This document shows, one piece after another, positions 16,118 through 23,796 of a stretch of 43,805 bases of DNA; the stretch's first letter is position 1; each line of letters opens with the position of its first letter. Source of the stretch: CAYVKM01 sp964452045 (lineage in GTDB: Bacteria; Calditrichota; Calditrichia; RBG-13-44-9). The position numbers were made by a program, and so were the translations under genes. The DNA is taken from contig CAYVKM010000022.1 of assembly GCA_964452045.1 (NCBI GenBank), forward strand, positions 1 to 43,805, given 5' to 3'. The notes below the pieces were generated by a model that was not told where the DNA came from, did not search any database, and worked only from the letters and a program-made list of their open reading frames with translations.

Positions 16118-17743
16118 TCAATCTACTTCGACAAAAACGATCCGGTTGTCATAGGTATTATTGATACCAGGTGATCTGGCAGAAAATTTAAGGACGTTCC
16201 CTTTTTTATAGCCGGACAATTTTTTCTCAAAATCTTTCTCATTCTTAATCGGTTGACCATCCAGGCTGATCAGAACGAATCCTTTAAAAATGCCACCTTC
16301 AAATGCCGGACTACCCGTCTTTACCTCTTCCACAAAAACGCCCTCGGTCACTTCATATCTGCTTTTTTCAGCTGAGGTTAAATTCCTGATTTTCATTCCC
16401 AGGTTCTTAAATTTTTTCGATTCCTGCTGCTTTTTCTGGTTATCGGAAGCCGGACTAACCGGAGCCTTCCCCAGACGAACGTAGTAGGTTCGTTCCTGTT
16501 TATCTCTCCAGACTTTTAGCTGTACCTCCTGTCCGGGATTTTTACTGGCAATCTTAATCTGTAAATCGTTTACCGAGACGACCTCTTCTCCGTTAACGCT
16601 TAAAATTATATCTCCCACTTTCAGACCGGCCTTCTCCGCCGGCATACCCTCCTGTAAACCTTGAACCAGAACACCCTTTGGTTTTGGTAACCCGACCCCT
16701 TTGGCTACCCGGCTGTCTACGTTGGTGATAGTTACGCCCAGCAAGCCTCTGCGCACTTCGCCAAATCGGAGCATATCGTTGACAATTTTTTTGGCCAGGT
16801 TACTGGGAATAGCGAATCCATAACCCTGATAAAGACCGGTCCTGGTGGCAATGGCAGTGTTAATGCCAATCACTTCACCATTTAAATTTACCAGAGCGCC
16901 ACCGCTGTTGCCCGGGTTGATTACCGCGTCAGTCTGGATAAAATTTTCCACCCCATACTGCCGGTCAATGATGCGGATATCCCGACCTAGGGCACTGATA
17001 ATCCCGGCGGTGATTGTGGAGGTAAAATTAAGCGGACTTCCCACGGCCATTACCCATTCACCGATTTGGACACTATCCGAATTTCCCATGATTGCAGTTG
17101 GTAAATCATCATTTTCGATTTTCAGCAAGGCAATGTCGGTATTCGGATCACCGCCAATCAGCTTTCCTTTGAATTCCCTTTTATCATAAAGGGTGATATT
17201 GAAGCTGGTGGCATTTTCCACCACATGATAGTTGGTCAATATGTAGCCCTTTTTGCTGATAATGATCCCGGAACCGGTACCCCGCTGAAAAAATTCCAGA
17301 TCATCTCCCTCGTGCTGCTCCCAGAAAAATCGATGTTCCTCATCCTGGGGTACCGCGCTGATCATCATCTCGCTTTGAATGGTGACGACTGCCGGAAGAA
17401 TCCGGTTTGCTGCGGCGATAAATACCGGATTGGGATTATGCATCTGATAATCACGGCGAATGGCAGTTCTTTCCTCTTCGGTAAGACTTTTCCATACCAC
17501 CGTATCGGATTTAAATTTTTCCGGTTCCGGTGCCTTCCATTCGGTGGTGTCCTGACCTTTTGCCAGTGTATCGGGAGTTTTCTGGAATTCCTCTTCTCCC
17601 TTCTGCTGTGGTTCTTCTCTTTGTTCCGAAAAGGGAGTACCACGCATCTTTTGCGCTTTTTGTGATTCGCTGATCACAAAAATCACTACCGCTACCAGGA
17701 TGAGTCCGGTAATAACCACAAGTATCTTTTTCATTAATTCCAT
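16118..17743 (-). CDS. Do/DegP-type periplasmic serine protease
   Basis: An HtrA-family protease/chaperone of 541 residues for envelope protein quality control. The N-terminal hydrophobic segment (about residues 5-24) is a signal anchor or signal peptide. A charged low-complexity linker of about 50 residues follows. The trypsin-like domain has H173 (TNYHVV), D203 (NTDIALL) and S280 (NPGNSGGAL), all intact. Two PDZ domains follow: the first near 325-420 (LLGVTITNVDSRV, GLKVGDIILSVNGEEV) and the second near 450-540. The start may be the ATG at 17743 or the one three codons on. A terminator lies directly downstream. Its neighbour upstream is a YugP-type metalloprotease on the same strand. Confidence 0.93.
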   Translation of the reverse strand: MELMKKILVVITGLILVAVVIFVISESQKAQKMRGTPFSEQREEPQQKGEEEFQKTPDTLAKGQDTTEWKAPEPEKFKSDTVVWKSLTEEERTAIRRDYQMHNPNPVFIAAANRILPAVVTIQSEMMISAVPQDEEHRFFWEQHEGDDLEFFQRGTGSGIIISKKGYILTNYHVVENATSFNITLYDKREFKGKLIGGDPNTDIALLKIENDDLPTAIMGNSDSVQIGEWVMAVGSPLNFTSTITAGIISALGRDIRIIDRQYGVENFIQTDAVINPGNSGGALVNLNGEVIGINTAIATRTGLYQGYGFAIPSNLAKKIVNDMLRFGEVRRGLLGVTITNVDSRVAKGVGLPKPKGVLVQGLQEGMPAEKAGLKVGDIILSVNGEEVVSVNDLQIKIASKNPGQEVQLKVWRDKQERTYYVRLGKAPVSPASDNQKKQQESKKFKNLGMKIRNLTSAEKSRYEVTEGVFVEEVKTGSPAFEGGIFKGFVLISLDGQPIKNEKDFEKKLSGYKKGNVLKFSARSPGINNTYDNRIVFVEVD

Positions 17744-17796
17744 CTGGATAATTCCAATCTGTTATGTGAATATGGTTAGTATTTATCAATCCAAAT

Positions 17797-18474
17797 TTAA
17801 TCGTTGCCGCGCAGGATCAGTAGTCGAACCAGTTGCATAACTGCCATAGCGGTTGCCGCCACATAAGTTAGAGCCGCTGCGTTTAAAACCTTCTTTGCCC
17901 CACCCATTTCCTGGGTAGTAAGAAAACCATGAGACTGAAGCTGAACCAGCGCCCTGCCACTGGCATTGAATTCCACCGGTAGGGTTACCAGATGAAAGAC
18001 CACCACCCCGGCATAGAAGATAATTCCCAGATCCATTAAGAATGGGGTTCTGAGAAAAAAACCGATCAGGAACAGCGGAAACGCCAGCCAGGAACCAAAA
18101 TTCGTCACGGGAAGAATGGTATGTCGGATTTGCAGGGGAAAATAATTTTTATGATGCTGAATCACATGGCCAACTTCGTGGGCGGCCACAGCCAAGGCGG
18201 CTAGGGAAGTTCCGCGGTAATTATCGCTGGATAGACGAACCTTTTTTACCCGCGGGTCATAGTGGTCGCTCAGGGTACCTTCGGTTTCTTCCACTTCCAC
18301 ATCGCCTATTCCGTTCATTCGGAGCAGTTCAATGGCCGCTTGATAACCGGTCATCTTCCGGGCATTATGGATCTGCCGGAATTTTTGGTAAGTACCTTTG
18401 ACTTTGATTTGAGCATATATGGCTAATATGATCGCTGGTATCAGCAAGATCATTGTGGGATCCCAAAAGAACAT
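17797..18474 (-). CDS. YugP-family zinc metallopeptidase (membrane)
   Basis: A 225-residue membrane protein of the YugP/DUF232 family of predicted neutral zinc metallopeptidases. HEVGHVIQH is the metal-binding motif. Hydrophobic segments lie at residues 5-22, about 115-165 and near the C-terminus (LTYVAATAMAVMQLVRLLIL). The further family segment PVEFNASGRAL supplies a likely third ligand (Glu). The ATG at 18474 is preceded by a strong AAGGAGG. The htrA-type gene follows 53 bp downstream on the same strand. The physiological substrate is unknown. Confidence 0.9.
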   Translation of the reverse strand: MFFWDPTMILLIPAIILAIYAQIKVKGTYQKFRQIHNARKMTGYQAAIELLRMNGIGDVEVEETEGTLSDHYDPRVKKVRLSSDNYRGTSLAALAVAAHEVGHVIQHHKNYFPLQIRHTILPVTNFGSWLAFPLFLIGFFLRTPFLMDLGIIFYAGVVVFHLVTLPVEFNASGRALVQLQSHGFLTTQEMGGAKKVLNAAALTYVAATAMAVMQLVRLLILRGND

Positions 18475-18690
18475 CTAATATTCCTCCTTTACTTCAAAAT
18501 AACCGTTTAATTTAAGGGAATTTAACCCGGATTCAAAATTTTTTGTTCCGTTACCAAATGCGGTTAATTAACCAGAGAAACAATCATCGAAATGGTATAA
18601 TAGTTGTCTTTTTTCATTTAGCACTGCGGATAATTTAAATTTGGTTTTAACTTTCATGAAAGTTATTCAATGACTGTCAAAACAGGGATC

Positions 18691-19257
18691 ATGGAAAAGG
18701 TATTAAAAAATTCGTTCCTGCAACTGGTTCAGGGCCGGCGCAGTGTCAGAAAATTTAAGAATAAACCCATTGAGCGGGATAAAATTGTGACCTGTATCGA
18801 AGCAGCTCGGCTGGCACCTTCCGCGGAAAATGTGCAACCCTGGCGATTCATTGTCCTGGATGAAGCAGAGACCATTGAAGCGTTTAGTGAAAAAACGTTC
18901 TCCGGTATCTATCGCTTTACCCGCTGGGCTGCCCGGGCACCGGTCATTGTTGCTATATGCGGCGAACTGGATGTCCTGGCCAACCGTCTGGGTAAGCAGA
19001 TCCAGGGGACGCATTACTATCTCATCGATATCGGAATTGCCGGGGAGCATCTGGTTTTACAGGCCCAGGAATTTGGCATCGGGAGTTGCTGGATTGGCTG
19101 GTTTGATGCGAAAAAAGCCAAGAAATTTCTGGCCATTCCCGGGAACTGGAAAGTGGTGCAATTACTGGCATTGGGTTATCCGGAAGAAAATCTTCCACCC
19201 CAGAGGGGCAAAAAATCCCTCAAAGAAATACTTTATTTTAACCGGTATAAAATGTAA
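18691..19257 (+). CDS. Nitroreductase-family flavoprotein
   Basis: A 188-residue FMN-dependent oxidoreductase of the nitroreductase fold. GRRSVRKFKNKPIERDKI is the N-terminal FMN phosphate-binding segment. LAPSAENVQPWRFIVLDE is the second hallmark. GEHLVLQAQEFGIGSCWIGW and LLALGYPEE complete the core. Such enzymes reduce nitro groups, quinones or enones with NAD(P)H, and the real substrate cannot be told. Two starts are possible: ATG at 18670, seven codons earlier, and ATG at 18691, which is preceded by AGGGA. The later start is marginally preferred because the extra residues are not conserved-looking. tRNA-Arg lies 65 bp downstream. Confidence 0.88.
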   Translation: MEKVLKNSFLQLVQGRRSVRKFKNKPIERDKIVTCIEAARLAPSAENVQPWRFIVLDEAETIEAFSEKTFSGIYRFTRWAARAPVIVAICGELDVLANRLGKQIQGTHYYLIDIGIAGEHLVLQAQEFGIGSCWIGWFDAKKAKKFLAIPGNWKVVQLLALGYPEENLPPQRGKKSLKEILYFNRYKM

Positions 19258-19322
19258 TTTACGGTTGATTTGGCAGTGTTTGCCGGTTAATTTTGGGCTC
19301 GAAAAATGGAGTAGTATTATTT

Positions 19323-19396
19323 GCGCCGTTAGCTCAATTGGATAGAGCACTGGTCTACGGAACCAGCGGTTAGGGGTTCGACTCCCTTACGGCGCA
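19323..19396 (+). tRNA. tRNA-Arg (anticodon ACG)
   Basis: A 74-nt cloverleaf. The acceptor stem is GCGCCGT/ACGGCGC with discriminator A. The D arm is GCTC/GAGC. The anticodon stem CTGGT/ACCAG encloses the loop CTACGGA, giving anticodon ACG. The T arm has the TTCGACT loop. The 3' CCA is not encoded. A34 would be deaminated to inosine by TadA. Confidence 0.97.
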
Positions 19397-19753
19397 CAAT
19401 AATCTTACAAATAGACACCTGAACCCATCCTTAATTTAGAATCACGTATTTTAATTACTCAATTTTAGGCCGGTTATCCTGAAAGGTTGATCTTCCCAAT
19501 ATACTTTCAAACATAAATACATTGTGCATAATTCATTTTTCCTGTTTGAAGTTGAAAGATTGTTGGTTGGAGGTTTTAAACCATTTGAAAGTAAAAGACC
19601 ATCCCTAGAGGTATATGAGAGAAAGCTGAAGGGTAGGGGCGAGGCATCTGATGTAGTGGGTGTTCGCAAAATATTTTAATTTTTTGTTGAAAAATATTGT
19701 TACAGCCTCATATATTAATTATTGAAAGTGATTGTAAGAGGAGGGAACTAGAA
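19397..19753. other. Gene-free stretch after tRNA-Arg with an unexplained open frame
   Basis: No convincing gene lies between the tRNA and the next coding region. On the plus strand, 19491-19679 is open for 62 codons without an ATG and ends in TAA. Its translation includes LLVGGFKPFESKRPSLEVYE, which has protein-like composition. The opposite strand is also open for 72 codons, so one of the two is a shadow. It might be the remnant of a gene or of a dispersed element inserted beside the tRNA. Confidence 0.25.
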
Positions 19754-21199
19754 ATGCTTTCCCGGTCAATCTTCCTGTCGACTATCTTTCTTTACATTCA
19801 ATTTTTACCTGCTCAAGCACCTGATACACTCTGGACAAAGACCTTTGGGGGTATTTATCACGAAAACGGTGTAGGTGTCCTTAAGACTTCTGATGGGGGG
19901 TATATTGTCGCTGGAAATACACAGTCTTTTGGTTCCGGGGGTGGAGATATTTGGTTAATAAGAACTAATCAATTTGGTGATACTCTGTGGACAAAAACTT
20001 TAGGAGGAAGTGGCAATGATCAATGCAGTGGGATTTGTCTGACCACGGATGGAGGTTTTATTATTGTAGGAATCACCAGTTCATTTGGAGCAGGACATCC
20101 AGATGCGTGGCTAATAAAAACCGATAGTAATGGAGATACTCTCTGGACAAAAACATTTGGAACAGCCGAATATGAAGCTGGCAGATGTGTACAACAGACA
20201 TCTGACGGAGGCTTTATTTTTTCAGGAGATTTTTTAGGATGGCCGAGTGGTGTTTTACAGTCTGGAATATGGCTCCTCAAAACCGATAGTAGTGGAAATA
20301 CCCTTTGGACGAGTTTTTTTTACAGAGATTCTGGAACAGAATGTTCTTCTGTACAAGAAACTTCTGATGGAGGATATATTGTTGCAGGTTTTTTCGATGA
20401 ATTAAGTGCGACCGAAGATCTATGGGTGATTAAAACCGATAATAACGGAGATACCCTTTGGACAAGAACATATGATAACGGGATGGCTTACTCTATCAAA
20501 CAGACTGCTGATGGAGGATATGTTATCGTGGGAGGGAAAATCCCTTCGAGCAGTCTCGGATATATCTGGCTTCTCAAAACTGACTGCAATGGGGATACCC
20601 TCTGGACAAAAACATATGGGACTTCTTCTACAAATATTGGCTATTCTGTTCAAAAAACCATAGACGGTGGATATATTATCGCGGGGGGTACATTCGACTT
20701 TTATTTACCCTTTAAATATTTTCAGATTATAAGAACGGATAGTATTGGAAATGCTCTATGGACAAAAATCTCCTCTAATGATAGCTATGGATACGACATC
20801 CAGCTCGCAACGGATGGAGGATACATTGCTGTTGGCTATGTATATAGAGATGTCTGGTGGACAAATAGTGATGTCTTGTTAATAAAAACGGAACCTGATC
20901 CCGTCTTATTCATGGATCAGAGACCTGTATTAATTTCGGGTTACAAGTTACACCAAAATTACCCCAATCCCTTCAACCCAAGTACGAATATTGCTTTTGA
21001 TCTGCCGAAAATGAGTGAGGTGAGTCTAAAGATTTTTAACATACTTGGGGAAGAAGTTGCTACACTTGTTTCTGACAAACTATCTGCTGGGTCATACTCC
21101 TACGAATGGGATGCTTCTAACTTTGCTAGTGGGGTTTATCTGTATAAACTGCAAGCGGGGAACTATGTCGAGTCAAGGAAGATGGTGCTGATGAGGTGA
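19754..21199 (+). CDS. Secreted repeat protein with type IX secretion sorting domain
   Basis: A 481-residue exported protein. The ATG at 19754 follows AGGAGGGAA and opens a signal peptide (MLSRSIFLSTIFLYIQFLPA). The body holds about seven repeats of about 50 residues with the pattern GDTLWTKTFG, TSDGGYIVAG, WLIKTDSNG, most likely a beta-propeller. The C-terminal 80 residues are a type A sorting domain. It starts at YKLHQNYPNPFNPSTNIAFD, continues with VSLKIFNILGEEVATLV and GVYLYKLQAG, and ends MVLMR. This domain directs export through the type IX (Por) system and surface attachment. The protein's ligand or activity is unknown. A strong terminator follows. Confidence 0.92.
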   Translation: MLSRSIFLSTIFLYIQFLPAQAPDTLWTKTFGGIYHENGVGVLKTSDGGYIVAGNTQSFGSGGGDIWLIRTNQFGDTLWTKTLGGSGNDQCSGICLTTDGGFIIVGITSSFGAGHPDAWLIKTDSNGDTLWTKTFGTAEYEAGRCVQQTSDGGFIFSGDFLGWPSGVLQSGIWLLKTDSSGNTLWTSFFYRDSGTECSSVQETSDGGYIVAGFFDELSATEDLWVIKTDNNGDTLWTRTYDNGMAYSIKQTADGGYVIVGGKIPSSSLGYIWLLKTDCNGDTLWTKTYGTSSTNIGYSVQKTIDGGYIIAGGTFDFYLPFKYFQIIRTDSIGNALWTKISSNDSYGYDIQLATDGGYIAVGYVYRDVWWTNSDVLLIKTEPDPVLFMDQRPVLISGYKLHQNYPNPFNPSTNIAFDLPKMSEVSLKIFNILGEEVATLVSDKLSAGSYSYEWDASNFASGVYLYKLQAGNYVESRKMVLMR

Positions 21200-21227
21200 A
21201 TTGGGGTTTCAAATTTGATTGCAAGAG

Positions 21228-21262
21228 CCAGTTGTCATCCGACAGCTGGATTTTTTATTTTT
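21228..21262 (+). terminator. Rho-independent terminator of the type IX substrate gene
   Basis: Stem CCAGTTGTC / GACAGCTGG (one G-T pair) with a 4-nt loop, followed by A and TTTTTTATTTTT. It lies 28 bp past the stop codon of the gene at 19754-21199 and overlaps the end of the convergent ygbA-like gene. Confidence 0.85.
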
Positions 21263-21582
21263 AAGGGTTGTTTGTGTTTGCCATCAATGAAATGAAGTAT
21301 GGCCGGTACCGGATGTCTCCAGAACATCTTCGGACCGGCGAAACGCATAATCTCTTGTATCGCTTTCCTTTTTTCCGGCGAGTAGCAGTGCACCGGACAT
21401 GTATTACAGGGAGGCTTCTCCTGCTGGAACGGACACCTCATCAAACGTTTTTCAGCATAGGAGAGCAGGTCACGGCAGTCAGGGCAGGGAACTTTCTCCG
21501 GATGGTGTTTTGCACGACAATAAATATTTACCATCAGAGTAACGGTTTTTTTCTCCCGCTCAATTCTGGAAAAAACACCCAT
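21235..21582 (-). CDS. ygbA: YgbA-family (nitrous-oxide-stimulated promoter) protein
   Basis: A 115-residue cysteine-rich protein matching the YgbA_NO family. Hallmarks in order are IEREKKTVTLMVNIYCRAKH, CPDCRDLLSYAEKRLMRCPF, KPPCNTCPVHCYSPEKR and IMRFAGPKMFWRHPVPAI. The seven conserved Cys suggest metal or Fe-S binding. In enteric bacteria ygbA is under NsrR control and responds to nitric oxide; the same role here is an inference. The ATG at 21582 is used. The stop codon lies inside the hairpin of the convergent gene's terminator. Confidence 0.88.
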   Translation of the reverse strand: MGVFSRIEREKKTVTLMVNIYCRAKHHPEKVPCPDCRDLLSYAEKRLMRCPFQQEKPPCNTCPVHCYSPEKRKAIQEIMRFAGPKMFWRHPVPAILHFIDGKHKQPLKIKNPAVG

Positions 21583-21776
21583 TTTTCTGTACCAACGCCA
21601 TTCTGTTACAGTTTAAAAGAAACCTCTAGTGAAATCATACATTCCATTTTCTACTAAAATTTTCTGCCAAGTTTCCATCCCTTTATTTTTATGAGTGCTG
21701 GTAAAGGAATTACGATAATTTGAGAATATTGACCGGCTGTGCTATTCAAATTTAGTAAATAAGGAGTTTAGATATC

Positions 21777-21844
21777 ACCCCTAACGGGGTTTTATGTCAT
21801 TTGTAATCACGGAATTACTATAAACATTTCATCCCTGACGGGAT
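21777..21844. repeat. REP-like unit A (orphan array)
   Basis: Two outer hairpins, ACCCC-taac-GGGGT (21777-21790) and ATCCC-tgac-GGGAT (21831-21844), enclose the imperfect middle hairpin GTAAT...ATTAC. The total is 68 nt. It is a near copy of the unit at 22123-22190, including flanks such as ATTTGTAATCACGG and TTACTATAAACAT. Confidence 0.75.
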
Positions 21845-21987
21845 TTTAATTTAACCTTCAATCTTAAAAACCGATTTCAAATATCGATTTACAAATGAGA
21901 AATGATTATTATTAAATCTTGTATATATTGACCTTCCATTAATATTTGACACCTTCTGCAATTTAGTTAAGCAAAATTTAACAAAGA

Positions 21988-22053
21988 ACCGCGAAGCGGT
22001 GATATGTTTGTAATAACCCACATCAAATTTTATATCCGAAACCACGGAGTGGT
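21988..22053. repeat. REP-like unit in opposite orientation (orphan array)
   Basis: Hairpins ACCGC-gaa-GCGGT (21988-22000) and ACCAC-gga-GTGGT (22041-22053). Read on the minus strand, the first is AACATATCACC...GGTTCTTTG, the same frame as the plus-strand unit starting near 22119. This indicates an inverted, diverged copy. Confidence 0.6.
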
Positions 22054-22122
22054 GACATATTTTAGGTTTGTTTAAGAGTGAAAAATCATGTTGCCTTATC
22101 GGGACGGGAAATAGAACATATC

Positions 22123-22190
22123 ACCCCTGACGGGGTTCTTTGCCATTTGTAATCACGGTTTTACTATAAACATATCATCCCTAAAGGGAT
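22123..22190. repeat. REP-like unit B (orphan array)
   Basis: Hairpins ACCCC-tgac-GGGGT (22123-22136) and ATCCC-taaa-GGGAT (22177-22190), with a middle GTAA...TTAC element. It aligns without gaps with the unit at 21777-21844, and most differences fall in the hairpin loops and the middle element. Confidence 0.75.
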
Positions 22191-22230
22191 TCTGCTAGTC
22201 GGGAGATTTCTTTTAACTAAATATGCCATC

Positions 22231-22285
22231 AAGGTGGAACTCACCTCTGGAGAAAGCTGACTAATTAAGAACGCCGTAGGTGTTC
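22231..22285. repeat. Diverged REP-like pair at the end of the array
   Basis: Hairpins AGGTG-gaact-CACCT (22231-22245) and GAACGCC-gta-GGTGTTC (22269-22285, one G-T pair), followed by AACATATTTT. The flank is shared with the minus-oriented unit, which supports a common origin. Confidence 0.45.
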
Positions 22286-22427
22286 AACATATTTTCTAAA
22301 CTCCTTTAATTAGCACAACCGGTTAATATAATTTGATAATTTTACTGTTTCCTCTAATTAGACCTGGCTCACGATTTTTCATTTGATTTGTCATATTATT
22401 TATCAACCGGAATTGAAGGAGCATTGT

Positions 22428-22937
22428 ATGAAAAGTAATGCTTTTAAATTTATCATTATCAATTTTATTTTAGTTGGATTATCCATTCTGCCAATTATCC
22501 TGAATAGCTGTAGCCATGAGGCTGAAACCCGTCAGAACATTACCATGACCTACAGCTACAGCAAAGATCATGACTATAAGTTTCGCTGGAATGCGAATCC
22601 TGAACCGGATATGGATCATTATCTGGTTTATGGCTGGCACGGGACCGACCCCAATCAGACGCCATTTGAAGACAGGACCGATGCCAATAACTATGATACT
22701 CTTTTAATCCAACGGGTTCCGCATCAATTTAATACTCCGATTATCCGGGATACTATTGCTTATGTAGCCAATGGAGATTGGTTGCATTTTGCGGTTGCCG
22801 CGGTAAATAAAGCCGGAAAAGTCTCTAAAATCGGGATAAGTAATTTTCTGAAATCCGATACCGTTAATCGGGGAAATGAGAATCCTGAAAATAATCCAGG
22901 GCAAAAAAGTAAAGCAGGTTTAGGGGTAAGTTATTAA
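22428..22937 (+). CDS. Probable lipoprotein with fibronectin type III-like domain
   Basis: A 169-residue exported protein. The ATG at 22428 has a GAAGGA ribosome binding site. The N-terminus is a hydrophobic signal ending in LPIILNSC, a plausible though imperfect lipobox with Cys near residue 26. The rest resembles a single FnIII-type beta sandwich: FRWNANPEPDMDHYLVYGW near the start and WLHFAVAAVNKAGKVSK near the end match the first and last strands. The C-terminus is polar and Gly/Asn-rich. It is a monocistronic gene flanked by the repeat array and a convergent gene. The binding partner is unknown. Confidence 0.72.
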   Translation: MKSNAFKFIIINFILVGLSILPIILNSCSHEAETRQNITMTYSYSKDHDYKFRWNANPEPDMDHYLVYGWHGTDPNQTPFEDRTDANNYDTLLIQRVPHQFNTPIIRDTIAYVANGDWLHFAVAAVNKAGKVSKIGISNFLKSDTVNRGNENPENNPGQKSKAGLGVSY

Positions 22938-22971
22938 GTTGATTGGCGAGAGCAGCATTTGATTGTCTGAT

Positions 22972-23607
22972 TTAATCAGATAGAACCGTATCCACCGGGG
23001 CAGCAATTTTACGGTTTAACGAGGCGAAAAGACTCTCCAGGTAATCCAGATCCCAATAGGTGTGTTTGGAAAATTCCAGTGACTTTATATAAAAAGCATA
23101 AAGGGAGCGTAATTCTTTTATCTCCTTTTCGGTTTCCTGCCTTACCCGCAATTTTCTGTTTTTCTGGATTAGTTCCTGGAACTGATCAGCCTGATCAGAA
23201 AAATTTCTGGTTTTAAAAAATTCGTTCTCCACAAAATAGATAAAATCCCGGTTCTTGACATTGATCGCATCAAGGTACTTCTCCATCACAAATTCCGCCG
23301 GCTGGTTATCATAAATTTTTTTCCAGAAGTGAATCTTGGATGGTAATGGCCGGCATTTTCTCTCCCTAAAGGTCATTTCGCGCAAGGCGGAATCACAAAC
23401 ATAATTCAGGCGACTGGTATATTCAGTTTGGAATTTCTTAAATTTCTCCACAAAAGATTGGATCAAATCTTCTAGGTAAGCATTCATTCTCCGATTAACT
23501 GTTTGACGATGATAAACGTACCCGGATAAAGCTTCTACTTCATTGAGTGAGGTTTCAAATTCCTGGAGGATCTGGTTGGCAAATTTATATAATTCTGCAG
23601 AATTCAT
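22972..23607 (-). CDS. Hypothetical helical protein
   Basis: I do not recognise this family. The frame opens at a TTG at 23643, but the ATG at 23607 is preferred because it starts a soluble-looking protein (MNSAELYKFANQILQEFETS) of 211 residues. Predicted content is almost wholly alpha-helical and highly charged, with coiled-coil potential near LIQKNRKLRVRQETEKEIKE. There is no signal peptide and no Cys-rich motif. The ribosome binding site is weak. Convergent with the FnIII lipoprotein gene; an exact 7-bp palindrome TCTGATT/AATCAGA lies over its stop codon. Function unknown. Confidence 0.6.
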   Translation of the reverse strand: MNSAELYKFANQILQEFETSLNEVEALSGYVYHRQTVNRRMNAYLEDLIQSFVEKFKKFQTEYTSRLNYVCDSALREMTFRERKCRPLPSKIHFWKKIYDNQPAEFVMEKYLDAINVKNRDFIYFVENEFFKTRNFSDQADQFQELIQKNRKLRVRQETEKEIKELRSLYAFYIKSLEFSKHTYWDLDYLESLFASLNRKIAAPVDTVLSD

Positions 23608-23796
23608 GATAATGCTCAGTATAATTGCTGTAACTACTATCAATAATCGAACACTTTTTCCGTTTCTTAATACACTTTCAATTTTTGATTTTGCCTTTTG
23701 TAACCGCTATAAATTTTGTCTGGCAGGTAACAATCCTTCTCCCTCGACGTAATTATAATTGATTTTATAAGTGAATATCCAAAATTAAAGGAGAGA

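Larger units (their letters stand above)
21583..22427. other. Gene-free stretch carrying a REP-like array
   Basis: About 845 bp without a supported gene. Eight short hairpins with 5-7 bp stems are spread from 21777 to 22285, grouped as four pairs, and are listed separately. The short frames in this stretch are interrupted by these palindromes and lack ribosome binding sites. The rest is A/T-rich with nothing I recognise. Confidence 0.7.

Noticed and set aside
19451..19669. 72-codon minus-strand frame after tRNA-Arg
   Set aside because: Its Ser/Pro/Leu-rich translation looks like an antisense shadow of the more protein-like plus-strand frame, and there is no ribosome binding site.
21777..22285. 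CRISPR array or terminator cluster
   Set aside because: The units differ in sequence and orientation, spacers are not uniform, and there are no T runs after the hairpins.
22966..22980. Terminator at a perfect 7-bp palindrome between convergent genes
   Set aside because: The palindrome has a 1-nt centre, lies over the stop codon of the minus-strand gene and has no T run on either side.
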